DNA of 64,000 nt from Pseudomonas sp. CFBP13508. Lineage in GTDB: Bacteria > Pseudomonadota > Gammaproteobacteria > Pseudomonadales > Pseudomonadaceae. The stretch spans positions 278,247-342,246 of the forward strand of contig NZ_QFZZ01000007.1 of the NCBI RefSeq assembly GCF_005233515.1. Direction: 5' to 3'. The notes under the pieces are model-generated. The model was given only the letters and a program-made list of their open reading frames with translations, searched no databases and had not been told where the DNA came from. The first letter of the stretch is position 1. Each line of letters starts with the position of its first letter. Both the position numbers and the translations under genes were made by a program. Of the stretch, positions 1 to 7,614 are shown one piece after another.

Positions 1-1
1 C

Positions 2-946
2 ACGCATCAGAAAACCGCTGACTGGATCGAAGGAAATTTCGCCAAAACCCTGCAAGGCGCACGCTTCACCCTGCACGTCGCCAACGGCGCGCGAATGATG
101 CTCGGCGCACCGCGTCTGGCAAAGTTGTCGGCGACGCTGACGCGCTTGTCCAAAGGCCAGGTGCCGCTGTGGACCAACGCCATGCCACAACCGGAAAAAG
201 CCATTCGCTTCAGCCCGAGCGTGGCCGACGAGCGCCCGCGCGTGGTTTATCTGGCAGCTTGCGTCTCGCGGGTCATGGGCCCGGCGGCGGGCGACAAAGA
301 ACAGATGTCGCTATACGACAAAACCCGTGGCCTGCTGGAAAAGGCCGGTTACCAGGTCGTCTTTCCCGACAACCAGGACAATCTCTGCTGCGGCCAGCCG
401 TTCGCCTCCAAAGGCTACGCCGAACAGGCCGAGCACAAGCGCCAGGAACTGATCAGCGCCCTGCTCCACGCCAGTCGCGGCGGCCTCGACCCGATCTATT
501 GCGACACCAGCCCGTGTACGTTGCGACTGGTTCAGGACATCGGCGAAACGCGACTGGATCTGTACGATCCGGTGCGCTTCATCCGTACGCATCTGCTGGA
601 TCGCCTGGACTTCACACCCCAGCAAGCGCCGATTGCCGTGCACGTGACCTGCAGCACTCAGCACTTGGGCGAAAGCCAGGCGCTGATCGATCTGGCGCGC
701 AAATGCAGCAACACCGTGGTAATTCCCGAAGGCATACATTGCTGCGGATTTGCCGGCGACAAAGGCTTCACCACGCCGGAGCTGAACAGCCATTCGCTGC
801 GTACGCTCAAGGACGCCGTGCAGCACTGCAGCGAGGGCATTTCCACCAGCCGCACGTGCGAAATCGGCCTGACCCAACATGGCGGAATCGACTACCACGG
901 GCTGGTTTATCTGGTGGATCGAGTGACCCGGGCGAAGGCTGTCTGA
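2..946 (+). CDS. D-lactate dehydrogenase-like FAD/Fe-S oxidoreductase, C-terminal part (5' truncated by window)
   Basis: The reading frame is open from the first bases of the window and stops at 946, so only the last 314 residues are visible. The visible part carries the cysteine-rich (CCG) domains found at the C-terminus of large FAD plus iron-sulfur lactate or glycolate dehydrogenases. Motifs seen are NLCCGQPFASKGY, CDTSPC, VTCSTQHLG and HCCGFAGDKGF. In this family the CCG domain binds an iron-sulfur cofactor and passes electrons from the flavin site to the respiratory chain. In pseudomonads such a protein is usually the last gene of the lldP-lldD-dld lactate operon, which fits a gene ending just before an unrelated small gene. 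The N-terminal FAD domain lies outside the window, so substrate assignment is inference. Confidence 0.8.
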   Translation, partial: THQKTADWIEGNFAKTLQGARFTLHVANGARMMLGAPRLAKLSATLTRLSKGQVPLWTNAMPQPEKAIRFSPSVADERPRVVYLAACVSRVMGPAAGDKEQMSLYDKTRGLLEKAGYQVVFPDNQDNLCCGQPFASKGYAEQAEHKRQELISALLHASRGGLDPIYCDTSPCTLRLVQDIGETRLDLYDPVRFIRTHLLDRLDFTPQQAPIAVHVTCSTQHLGESQALIDLARKCSNTVVIPEGIHCCGFAGDKGFTTPELNSHSLRTLKDAVQHCSEGISTSRTCEIGLTQHGGIDYHGLVYLVDRVTRAKAV

Positions 947-1075
947 AAAAAAATAGAACTCTTGAGCGAGACGGCAATCCACAGAACAGGCCCTGACAAA
1001 TCGGGGCTTTTCCTCCATTCGATGGCTCGCCCAGCGGTCAGCGAAGCCTGGATCCCTCAGTTCAAGGAGATACAC

Positions 1076-1354
1076 ATGAAGCGTTCTGTACTGTTAGGTC
1101 TGTTCGTTACTGCCTCGATGATGGCGTCCACTTCGTTCGCCGAAGACAAGCCTGCTGACCTGTGTGATGCCAATATTCAGACCATCAACAATGCCAAGGG
1201 GCAGCTGTCAGCGAATCCGGAACTGAGCCAGCGCGCTAACGCCAGTGTGAGCAAGGCCGAGGCGCTCAAGGCTCAAGGCAAAATCGACGATTGCATTGCG
1301 GAAACCTCGCAAACCATCGTCGAACTGCGCAAATCCACCGGCACCAACAACTGA
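1076..1354 (+). CDS. small secreted protein of unknown function
   Basis: This is a 92-residue protein. The start at 1076 is chosen because it has an AAGGAG ribosome site a few bases upstream and gives a clean signal peptide: MKR, a hydrophobic stretch to about residue 18, then an SFA-like cleavage motif before EDKPADLCD. A longer frame from 962 would bury the signal peptide and lacks such a site. The mature part is about 70 residues, helical-looking and polar, with two cysteines (DLCD and DDCI) that could form a disulfide in the periplasm. I recognise no family. A terminator-like hairpin follows at 1367-1386, so it is probably a single-gene transcript. Confidence 0.75.
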   Translation: MKRSVLLGLFVTASMMASTSFAEDKPADLCDANIQTINNAKGQLSANPELSQRANASVSKAEALKAQGKIDDCIAETSQTIVELRKSTGTNN

Positions 1355-1366
1355 TCCATATTGACG

Positions 1367-1386
1367 GGCCAACCTGCGGGTTGGCC
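1367..1386 (+). terminator. terminator-like hairpin after the small secreted protein gene
   Basis: GGCCAACC pairs with GGTTGGCC around a 4-base loop, 12 bases after the stop codon. There is no strong T run behind it, so termination may be weak. The right arm overlaps a possible -35 box (TTGGCC, 1381-1386) for ssrA. Confidence 0.5.
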
Positions 1387-1409
1387 TCGTCGGCAGATTG
1401 ACGTACACT
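1381..1409 (+). promoter_or_regulatory. possible sigma-70 promoter of ssrA
   Basis: TTGGCC (1381-1386) and TACACT (1404-1409) are separated by 17 bases and lie about 45 bases upstream of the mature tmRNA 5' end. That leaves a short 5' leader for RNase P to remove, as expected for ssrA. The match to consensus is only moderate. Confidence 0.35.
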
Positions 1410-1452
1410 GTGCACGCTTGTTGCCCGATCAGATTCACCGGGCAATGAGTTC

Positions 1453-1841
1453 GGGGCCGTTTAGGATTCGACGCCGGTTGCGAAACTCTAGGTGCATGCC
1501 GACTTGGTAACAGAAGTCGTAAATCCACTGTTGCAACTACTTATAGTTGCCAATGACGACCAATACGGTGTTGCTCTCGCTGCTTAATTGCAGCTGACAA
1601 TGCTCCTGGTACCTTCGGGTCCAGCAATCATCAGGGGATGTCTGTAAACCCGAAATGATTGTCATATAGAACAGAATCGCCGTGCAGTACGTTGTGGACG
1701 AAGCGGCTAAAACTTACACAACTCGCCCAAAGCACCCTGCCCGTCGGGTCGCTGAGGGTTAACTTAATAGACACGGCTACGCATGTAGTACCGACAGCGG
1801 AGTACTGGCGGACGGGGGTTCAAATCCCCCCGGCTCCACCA
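1453..1841 (+). ncRNA. ssrA: transfer-messenger RNA (tmRNA)
   Basis: The 389-nt RNA begins GGGGCCG and ends CGGCTCC-ACCA, forming a seven-pair acceptor stem with one G-U pair and an encoded CCA. The conserved 5' segment (GTTTAGGATTCGACGCCGG) and the T-arm (GGGGGTTCAAATCCCCC) are present. With SmpB it rescues stalled ribosomes and tags the nascent chain for proteolysis. A tag reading frame starts with resume codon GCC at 1549. The 3' end serves as the integration site of the island that follows, and the RNA stays intact because the island restores the sequence. Confidence 0.97.
1549..1587 (+). other. tmRNA proteolysis-tag reading frame
   Basis: GCC AAT GAC GAC CAA TAC GGT GTT GCT CTC GCT GCT TAA encodes ANDDQYGVALAA. 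The ALAA end is the usual ClpXP/ClpAP degron, and the AND start is typical of gammaproteobacterial tags. Confidence 0.9.
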
Positions 1842-1852
1842 CTTCATCATCT

Positions 1853-1878
1853 AAAGACGTCCATGGACGTCTTTTTTT
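1853..1878 (+). terminator. rho-independent terminator after ssrA
   Basis: AAAGACGTCC-ATGGACGTCTTT is a perfect 22-nt palindrome followed by four more T residues. It lies 11 bases after the tmRNA CCA end. It belongs to the island side of the junction and replaces the original ssrA terminator. Confidence 0.85.
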
Positions 1879-1954
1879 GTGCCTGAAATCCAGTAAATAC
1901 AGGGGTTTCAGCGCTTATGGGGGCTTTACAGGGTTTCTGAGTTCCAGGCGCTTT

Positions 1955-2003
1955 GGTATCCCAGGTGGTATCCCGGACGGCCAAATGCTATTTTCAGGAT
2001 ACC
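1955..2003. promoter_or_regulatory. integrase arm-type repeats, left end of island
   Basis: GGTATCCC occurs at 1955-1962 and 1967-1974 as a direct repeat with 12-bp period. An inverted copy, GGATACC, lies at 1997-2003. They sit between the ssrA att site and the integrase start, where integrases of this family bind arm sites and often repress their own promoter. The same pair (GGTATTCC) occurs at the right end of the island. Confidence 0.6.
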
Positions 2004-2027
2004 AAAACGGTGCTGGAGGTAGCCCCC

Positions 2028-3284
2028 ATGCCTACTAACGCAACCCGCCTCTCCGATCGCCAGCTCAAGGCAGTCAAGGCAACTGGTAAAGACTTCGTCC
2101 TCAGCGACGGCGACGGCCTGCAGCTTCGAGTACGCGCCAGCGGCTCGATGATGTGGAATTTCAATTATCGCGAGCCGTTGACCAGAAGCCGTCTTAATAT
2201 GGCGCTCGGTCCATACCCCGACCTCTCATTAGCGAATGCTCGGAAGAAAGCAGTCGAGGCGCGAGAGCTACTTGCTCAAGGCATTGATCCCAAAGCCCAG
2301 CGCGATGAGCAAAGGCAAGCCAGGCTGGCTGAGACCGAACACACCTTCGAGAAGATAGCCACCGCCTGGTTCGAACTGAAGAAAGACTCAGTGACGCCAG
2401 CGTATGCCGAGGACATTTGGCGTTCACTCACGCTGCATGTTTTTCCGAGCATGAAATCGACGCCGCTTTCTGAAGTCAGTGCTCCTATGGTGATCAAGCT
2501 CCTTCGCCCGATTGAGGCCAAAGGCAGCCTCGAAACAGTGAAGAGGCTGAGCCAACGACTCAACGAGATCATGACTTACGGGGTGAACTCCGGACTGATT
2601 TTCGCTAACCCTCTCAGCGGCATTCGGGCGGTCTTCAAGAAGCCCAAGAAAGAGAACATGGCCGCGCTACGACCCGAAGAGCTACCCGAGCTCATGATCG
2701 AAATCGCGAACGCCAGCATCAAGCGAATCACCCGCTGCCTGATCGAATGGCAACTGCACACCATGACCCGTCCTGCCGAAGCGGCTACCACCCGATGGGT
2801 AGACATCGACTTTGACAAACGCATCTGGACCATCCCGCCGGAGCGTATGAAAAAGCGTCGTCCGCACACCATCCCGCTGACCGAACAGGTACTCGCGTTA
2901 CTGGAGACGCTCAAGCCCCACAGCGGCCACAGGGAATACGTGTTCCCGGCAGATAGGAATCCGCGCACCCACGCCAACAGCCAGACCGCCAACATGGCGT
3001 TGAAACGCATGGGCTTCCAGGACCGCTTGGTCAGCCACGGCATGCGCTCCATGGCTAGCACCATCCTGAACGAGCATGGCTGGGATCCAGAGCTGATCGA
3101 AGTCGCGCTGGCGCATGTCGACAAGGACGAAGTCCGAAGCGCTTACAACCGAGCTGACTACATCGAACGCCGGCGTCCGATGATGGCTTGGTGGAGCGAG
3201 CACATCCAGAAAGCGGCCACTGGCAACCTGTCGGCATCTGCGATCAATCAAACCAGAGACCACAACGTCGTGCCTATACGGTGA
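2028..3284 (+). CDS. P4-type site-specific tyrosine recombinase (island integrase)
   Basis: This 418-residue protein is the integrase that would place and excise the island at ssrA. It has the N-terminal domain of the P4/CP4-57 family (RLSDRQLKAVKATGKDF, then SDGDGLQLRV), a central SAM-like arm and a C-terminal catalytic domain. Active-site residues in order are Arg248 (TMTRPAEA), His337 and Arg340 (SHGMR), His363 and the nucleophile Tyr373 (RSAYNRADY), so it appears intact. I start it at 2028 because GGAGG lies 8 bases upstream; the frame continues open to 1953 but that stretch contains the arm repeats. It lies next to ssrA, the usual position for an integrase that uses tmRNA as target. Confidence 0.93.
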   Translation: MPTNATRLSDRQLKAVKATGKDFVLSDGDGLQLRVRASGSMMWNFNYREPLTRSRLNMALGPYPDLSLANARKKAVEARELLAQGIDPKAQRDEQRQARLAETEHTFEKIATAWFELKKDSVTPAYAEDIWRSLTLHVFPSMKSTPLSEVSAPMVIKLLRPIEAKGSLETVKRLSQRLNEIMTYGVNSGLIFANPLSGIRAVFKKPKKENMAALRPEELPELMIEIANASIKRITRCLIEWQLHTMTRPAEAATTRWVDIDFDKRIWTIPPERMKKRRPHTIPLTEQVLALLETLKPHSGHREYVFPADRNPRTHANSQTANMALKRMGFQDRLVSHGMRSMASTILNEHGWDPELIEVALAHVDKDEVRSAYNRADYIERRRPMMAWWSEHIQKAATGNLSASAINQTRDHNVVPIR

Positions 3285-3345
3285 GCGCTCACCGGATGCC
3301 GCCGGTAACCGAAAATGACTCCCCAGATGGAGAGATGGTTGATTT

Positions 3346-3422
3346 GGCGACAGCGGCGACACCGGCGACAACCCGCGTAATACCTAGTTTGCAGCATGGC
3401 GACAGAAGTGGCGACTGTCGCC
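3346..3422 (-). repeat. iteron-like TGTCGCC cluster A
   Basis: On the plus strand GGCGACA begins at 3346, 3355, 3364 and 3398, with GGCGACT at 3410 and an inverted TGTCGCC at 3416-3422. Read on the minus strand the start-to-start spacing is 12, 34, 9, 9. The same arrangement occurs in the opposite orientation at 5767-5848, including the ACGCGGGT stretch just before the last three copies. The cluster lies in noncoding DNA downstream of the integrase. Confidence 0.65.
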
Positions 3423-4275
3423 GTTGCAAGCCTCCCTCTTGGGGCTTTCTCGGCCAAGCCCATGCGAGCGGGAAGGCTCCGCATTCCCACGCGCATGGGC
3501 TCACATTAAAAACCGACGAACGACCACCCGGCCATGGAAAGCCACCGGTCTCCAAGGTCTTCCAGCGCTACCGATTGGCGCAAAAGTCGCCCCCAAATAC
3601 TGTTGACCGCTAGCAGAACGAGCGCTAAACCAAACTATACAAGCGCTGTCCTCGACAGCACCCAGGTAGCCAGAACCTTTGAGGCTACGCCACATTGTGG
3701 TGGTTCCCCCCCAAAGTGCGATTAGCGTCCGGCGGCTCGCACGGTCACAGCGATGTGATGGATGCCACTTCTTCCAGAATGCCCACTGCGGCAACTCATG
3801 CCCCCTCCTGGCTGCTCTGCAGCAACTTATCTGCGTGGCCATTTCTTGCGCCAACCTTTTGCCCGTCTCTTTACCCCCTAAAGAGACGGGCGCATCTCAC
3901 ACTGCTGCAGCCCCGCTCGCATGGGGCTTTGCGGCTTTCCCCCTCGTGACAATCGGCGTGACAAACACCGAAAAATCACCAACAACAGCGATGCCGATGA
4001 TGGTGCCGCAGCCCAGGGAATGGACTGCACCTGACTGACAGTCAGGCATGCCCCAGTCATCGCATTACTGCCTTCACCCGACTCAGGATCTCGCGGCGAT
4101 GGTGTCGTCAGCCAATGCAGCCTCCACCCGCCCACTTCTTCGGAAGTGTTCAGGAGGCCAGATCATGAGATGCCCAAGCTCCCGGCCGTAAGGAGCCGTC
4201 AGTCCCGCGTGAGTGGACAAACCTCACAGGTCGCAGGGGCCTTGATCCCTGATAACACTCAACAACCGTGGCGGG
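3423..4275. other. long stretch without a convincing gene inside the island
   Basis: About 850 bases between the integrase and the DUF3987 gene hold no reading frame with a good start and clear family. A strong hairpin spans 3458-3500: GCCCATGCG pairs with CGCATGGGC, with inner arms GGGAA and TTCCC. A second, smaller hairpin, CGTCTCTTTA-cccc-TAAAGAGACG, lies near 3867-3891. One weak reading frame (3679-4038) is listed separately. Promoter, structured-RNA or origin functions are possible, but nothing is proven by the sequence. Confidence 0.5.
3679..4038 (+). CDS. doubtful small ORF, possibly Ash-like
   Basis: A 119-residue frame with no clear ribosome site. Its C-terminal half (APLAWGFAAFPL, then VTIGVTNTEKSP and QPREWTAPD) resembles the kind of short, poorly conserved proteins called Ash-like in P4-related islands. 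This is from memory of the family, not from a search. The N-terminal half looks like random translation of GC-rich DNA. It lies between the integrase and the YfjI-like gene, the position where such ORFs occur. It may equally be noncoding. Confidence 0.25.
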   Translation: MRLRHIVVVPPQSAISVRRLARSQRCDGCHFFQNAHCGNSCPLLAALQQLICVAISCANLLPVSLPPKETGASHTAAAPLAWGFAAFPLVTIGVTNTEKSPTTAMPMMVPQPREWTAPD

Positions 4276-4314
4276 ATGAGTGAGGACGAAGTCGATAATC
4301 TCAGGAGAAGTGCG

Positions 4315-5715
4315 ATGCAACTGTGCGAAGCGTTCGAGCCACCACAACCATTGCTGGAATCTCAGCAGGCGCCACTGCCCTACCCGGTCGAAGCACTCGG
4401 AGAACTGTTGGGACCTGCGGTTGAACGACTGGCCGAGGTGATCGGCGTGCCCTGCGCCATGGCCGCACAATCGGTGCTGGCCAGTGCCGCTCTTGTGAGC
4501 CAGGGTCATGCGAATGTCCAACTCGATGGCCGAACCTATCCGCTATCCCTCTACCTACTGACGGTGGCGTCCTCGGGTGATCGCAAAAGCGCGGTGGATC
4601 ACCTGGCACTGAAAGCGGCGCGCGACTGGGAACGACAGCAGTGGACCCTGTATGCAGAAAAGCTCAAAGCCTATCGCGCCGCTACCAGCATCATGGCCAA
4701 ACCCAAAACCTCAAAAAAACACGCAGAGGCGGAAGTCAGCGAACTATCCGAGCCGGTACCGCCGAGACTGATCATTGCCGAGCCCACTATTGAGGCCCTG
4801 GTCAAAAGCCTGTGCCATGGCCTGCCCAGCATGGGCTTGTTCAATGATGAAGGTGGCCAGTTCTTGGGCAGCAGCACCATGAGCAAAGAAAATCTGCTCA
4901 AGGCGATCACCACCTTGTCGACACTGTGGGATGGCAGCCCGATCGACCGGGCGCGCTCCATGGTTGGGGAAAGCCTGCGTGCCTATGATCGCCGCCTCAG
5001 CCTGCATCTAATGCTGCAGCCTTACCTGGCCAACCAGCTGTTCAAAGACCCGGTGATCAAGGGCCAAGGCATCCTGGGCCGTTGCCTGATCAGTTGGCCC
5101 GAGCGCCTGGCCGGCCAGCGGCTCTACAAGGCAATCGACCTGAGCCGGGATACTAAAATCCAGCGCTACCAACAACGGATCACCGCCCTGCTGCAAAAGC
5201 CCTGGTCGCTTCACAAGGATGGATCACTCAATCCGACCACGCTGGAGCTGACTCCCCGCGCCCGTCGTACCTGGATTGATATTCACGACACCATCGAGTG
5301 CCAGTCTGGCGAGTTCGGCGAGCTGGCCGGCGTCCAGCCCGTCGCGGGTAAGGCCGCGGCGAATGTACTGCGTATCGCGGGCGTGCTCGCTCTGGTTGAA
5401 GAGGCCAGTGCGTTGGAGGAAGCACACATCCAGCGCGCCTCCACGTTGATGGATTACTACTTGGCCGAGATCCAGCGCTTGACCGAACAAGAGCCGGTCA
5501 ATAGCCGATGTGAAGAGGCGGATCGGCTGCTGCGCTGGCTGGTGCAGAAAGGCTGGGCCCACTTCACCATCCGCGACGTCAATCGCAACGGTCCTCGTTT
5601 TGCCCGCAAGAGCGCTGACCATACCGCCTCGTTATTGGTCCTGCTGATCACTCATCGCTGGCTGAGCTGCCGCGACGGAAAAACTTTCGAGGTCCGCCAT
5701 GTTTCGCCTCAATGA
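4315..5715 (+). CDS. YfjI family / DUF3987 protein of the island
   Basis: This 466-residue protein matches the DUF3987 (YfjI) family, found in many P4-like islands and plasmids near the integrase and often described as primase- or helicase-associated. Visible features are PYPVEALGELLGPAVERLAEVIGVP near the start, a degenerate P-loop-like ASSGDRKSAVD around residues 86-96, RLIIAEPTIEALV, and LFNDEGGQFLGSSTMS (the LxSDEGGxFxG-type motif of the family). I prefer the start at 4315 because AGGAGA lies 7 bases upstream; an ATG at 4276 would add 13 residues but has a poor site. It overlaps the next gene by 17 bases, suggesting co-expression. It may act in replication or maintenance of the excised island; the biochemical role is unknown. 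Confidence 0.75.
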   Translation: MQLCEAFEPPQPLLESQQAPLPYPVEALGELLGPAVERLAEVIGVPCAMAAQSVLASAALVSQGHANVQLDGRTYPLSLYLLTVASSGDRKSAVDHLALKAARDWERQQWTLYAEKLKAYRAATSIMAKPKTSKKHAEAEVSELSEPVPPRLIIAEPTIEALVKSLCHGLPSMGLFNDEGGQFLGSSTMSKENLLKAITTLSTLWDGSPIDRARSMVGESLRAYDRRLSLHLMLQPYLANQLFKDPVIKGQGILGRCLISWPERLAGQRLYKAIDLSRDTKIQRYQQRITALLQKPWSLHKDGSLNPTTLELTPRARRTWIDIHDTIECQSGEFGELAGVQPVAGKAAANVLRIAGVLALVEEASALEEAHIQRASTLMDYYLAEIQRLTEQEPVNSRCEEADRLLRWLVQKGWAHFTIRDVNRNGPRFARKSADHTASLLVLLITHRWLSCRDGKTFEVRHVSPQ

Positions 5716-6058
5716 CGCGGTGCGCCGCTACCAGGCGCAACATCAAGCGCCGCCCGAGTCGCAGCGTGTCGCCGCCTCTGTCGCCACCCTGTCGCCACGC
5801 GCCAGGCCAGGAACGACGCGGGTTGTCGCCACTGTCGCCGCTGTCGCCACACCACCTCTGGACCCTGCCAACATCGCCCTGCTGATCGAGCAACTGCGTG
5901 AGGAAGGGGCGCTGCTGCAACACCGGGAGAACGTCCTCCTGATCCGCCCGACACACTGGCAGCAGATGGACAGGCTCAGCCCCCACTGGAAAGCCTTGCT
6001 GCTCTTTCTGCAAACAAACGAAAACGGTGATGATGATGGCCTTGGTCGGTCGGCGTGA
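5699..6058 (+). CDS. small island protein containing the iteron-like repeat
   Basis: This 119-residue reading frame overlaps the DUF3987 gene by 17 bases and the following recombinase by 32, so it is probably translated as part of one operon. Residues about 28-50 are Ala/Val/Thr-rich (SVATLSPRAR, then TTRVVATVAAVAT) because the DNA there consists of TGTCGCC repeats. The rest, LDPANIALLIEQLREEGALLQHRENVLLIRP, looks like a small alpha/beta fold, perhaps DNA-binding. I do not recognise the family. The low-complexity middle may be a by-product of a DNA site lying within the gene rather than a protein feature. Confidence 0.6.
   Translation: MFRLNDAVRRYQAQHQAPPESQRVAASVATLSPRARPGTTRVVATVAAVATPPLDPANIALLIEQLREEGALLQHRENVLLIRPTHWQQMDRLSPHWKALLLFLQTNENGDDDGLGRSA
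5767..5848 (+). repeat. iteron-like TGTCGCC cluster B
   Basis: TGTCGCC begins at 5767, 5779, 5790, 5824, 5833 and 5842, giving spacings 12, 11, 34, 9, 9. The 26 bases between the third and fourth copies end in ACGCGGGT, exactly as in cluster A (3346-3422), which is inverted relative to this one. Cluster B lies inside the coding region 5699-6058. Confidence 0.65.
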
Positions 6059-7016
6059 GGGTCGCAACTTTGGCTATGGCCGCCAGCTGAGCTACGCCGG
6101 TCCACAAGCACTCAAGGATCTGTTTGCCGGCGGCCACTTCGCCACGGTCAAAGCGCATAGCGATCGCTGGCAAGCGTTCGTGCGTTGGTGTCGGTCAGAG
6201 GAGGGTCCCGGTTACAACGATGCGCGCCAGATCGATCGACAGACGCTGCAGGACTACGCCGCATACCTGCGCCAGCAGATCCAGCAAGGTGAACTCTGCA
6301 TCGCTACCGCGCAGAACCGCCTCAGCAGCGTCAACCGTACCCTCGCTGCGCTGCGCGGTAATCAGGACGTGAGGATCGCCAGCCCGAGTCAGGCGTTGGG
6401 ACAGAAACGCTCGACCGTACGCCCCCGTGCACCGGATGGCCAAGACCGCCAACAGCTGCGGCGAGTGCTTAAGGTGCTTGGCGAACGGCAACACGAGCGG
6501 GTGGCGGTGATTGTCCTGTTGGCCCGAGAAACCGGCATGCGCCTGCGCGAAGCGATCCTGGCTGACCTGCCACGACTGCAACGCGAAGCCAAACACTTAG
6601 GCCGCATCAACATTCAGGACGGCACCAAAGGCGGCCGTTCAGGGGCATCAGCGCCGCGATGGGTTGTGGCTAATGAAGAGGTGAAGGCGGCGCTGCAGTT
6701 GGCTCGTCATGCGTCGCCGCCCCATAGTCGCAACCTGCTGGCCCGAGACGAAAGCTACGCCGCGTTCCTGCAACAGACCGTGCTCCCCGCCCGCGACACG
6801 CTACATGAACACGGGCTGAAGGGCTTTCATGAACTGAGAGCAGCCTACGCCTGCGAGCGTTACGAACAGCTCACTGGCCACGCCGCACCGGTCAATGGTG
6901 GCCACTGCTATCGCCTTGACCGTGACCTTGATCAACAGGCGCGGAAACAGATCAGCCTTGAACTCGGGCATAACCGGATCGATGTAGTTTCGGCCTACAT
7001 TGGAGGTCGAGCGTGA
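6027..7016 (+). CDS. second tyrosine recombinase/integrase of the island
   Basis: This 329-residue protein is a divergent phage-integrase family member. It has an N-terminal SAM-like core-binding region (SDRWQAFVRWCRSEEG, then LQDYAAYLRQQI) and a catalytic domain. Likely catalytic residues are Arg in RETGMRLREA, His and Arg in FHELRAAYACERY, His in SLELGHNRID and the C-terminal Tyr in VVSAYIGG, so it may be active. The frame begins GTG-ATG-ATG-ATG at 6027; any of these could be used. It overlaps the small genes on both sides. Similar second recombinases accompany YfjI-like genes in pseudomonad islands. Whether it helps excision, resolves dimers, or acts elsewhere cannot be told from sequence. 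Confidence 0.8.
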   Translation: MMMMALVGRREGRNFGYGRQLSYAGPQALKDLFAGGHFATVKAHSDRWQAFVRWCRSEEGPGYNDARQIDRQTLQDYAAYLRQQIQQGELCIATAQNRLSSVNRTLAALRGNQDVRIASPSQALGQKRSTVRPRAPDGQDRQQLRRVLKVLGERQHERVAVIVLLARETGMRLREAILADLPRLQREAKHLGRINIQDGTKGGRSGASAPRWVVANEEVKAALQLARHASPPHSRNLLARDESYAAFLQQTVLPARDTLHEHGLKGFHELRAAYACERYEQLTGHAAPVNGGHCYRLDRDLDQQARKQISLELGHNRIDVVSAYIGGRA

Positions 7017-7288
7017 CCAAACCCTTCGATATGGCGCTGTTCCTGAGCGGCGTACTGAATGGCTCAAAGGTCACGCAGCAACGCCACCTACGCCAAGCCC
7101 GAGTCATGCAAGCGGCCATTCAACAACGATGGCAGCGAGACAATCCCTGGACCTGGCAGCTCAAGCACGTGCGCTGGTTTCTCACTCAGCACCTGGAGGA
7201 CCACTCCGACGCCACCCGGTATTACTATCGACTCACCGCCCTATTGATCTGGAAACGATTAGGGAATGACCGAGAAATGCTGATCTAA
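7013..7288 (+). CDS. small island protein downstream of the second recombinase
   Basis: A 91-residue basic protein that starts with GTG overlapping the recombinase stop codon (GTGA), so translation is probably coupled. It is rich in Arg, Gln and Trp (WQRDNPWTWQLKHVRWFL, then HSDATRYYYRLTALLIWKRLG) and predicted mostly helical. That composition would suit a small nucleic-acid-binding or recombinase-partner protein, but I recognise no family. The coupling to the recombinase is the main clue to its role. Confidence 0.7.
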   Translation: MTKPFDMALFLSGVLNGSKVTQQRHLRQARVMQAAIQQRWQRDNPWTWQLKHVRWFLTQHLEDHSDATRYYYRLTALLIWKRLGNDREMLI

Positions 7289-7614
7289 CTCGAGTCGTGG
7301 GTAGGCAGCCTTCCAGGCTAGCTTGTCCGCATTCATCTATCTCAGCGTGGCATCCTCTTGCTGAGCAAACTTTTCGGAGCACACCCCCACAACGGCAAAA
7401 AAGGCTGAGACTTACCATTCGAAATAACCGACCTAGCTCATTCGATTGAACGAAGAGTGGGTCGTTTGTCGCTGATTTGTTTGCTCTCACTGAAGATGTA
7501 TCCAGAAGTGTCCGGACCGGAGGTGAACGTTAAAAAGCTCACGCTTGCGACAAGATGGAGAAAGGTGGGATGCTCCGCTCCCTTACGGCGCACACATAAA
7601 TGTAGGGGATTTAG
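7289..7614. other. intergenic region upstream of the DAC-like/Cap15 operon
   Basis: 326 bases without a convincing gene. It separates the recombination module from the cargo and presumably holds the promoter of the operon starting at 7615. I see no clear repeats or terminator. Confidence 0.5.

Noticed and set aside
1953..2027. Upstream extension of the integrase
   Set aside because: This stretch contains the arm-type repeats, and a better ribosome site precedes the ATG at 2028.
3289..3555. An 88-residue minus-strand frame with TRVVAGVAAVA, like the 5699-6058 protein
   Set aside because: The similarity comes from the shared TGTCGCC DNA repeats; the rest of the two peptides is unrelated and no start signal is seen.
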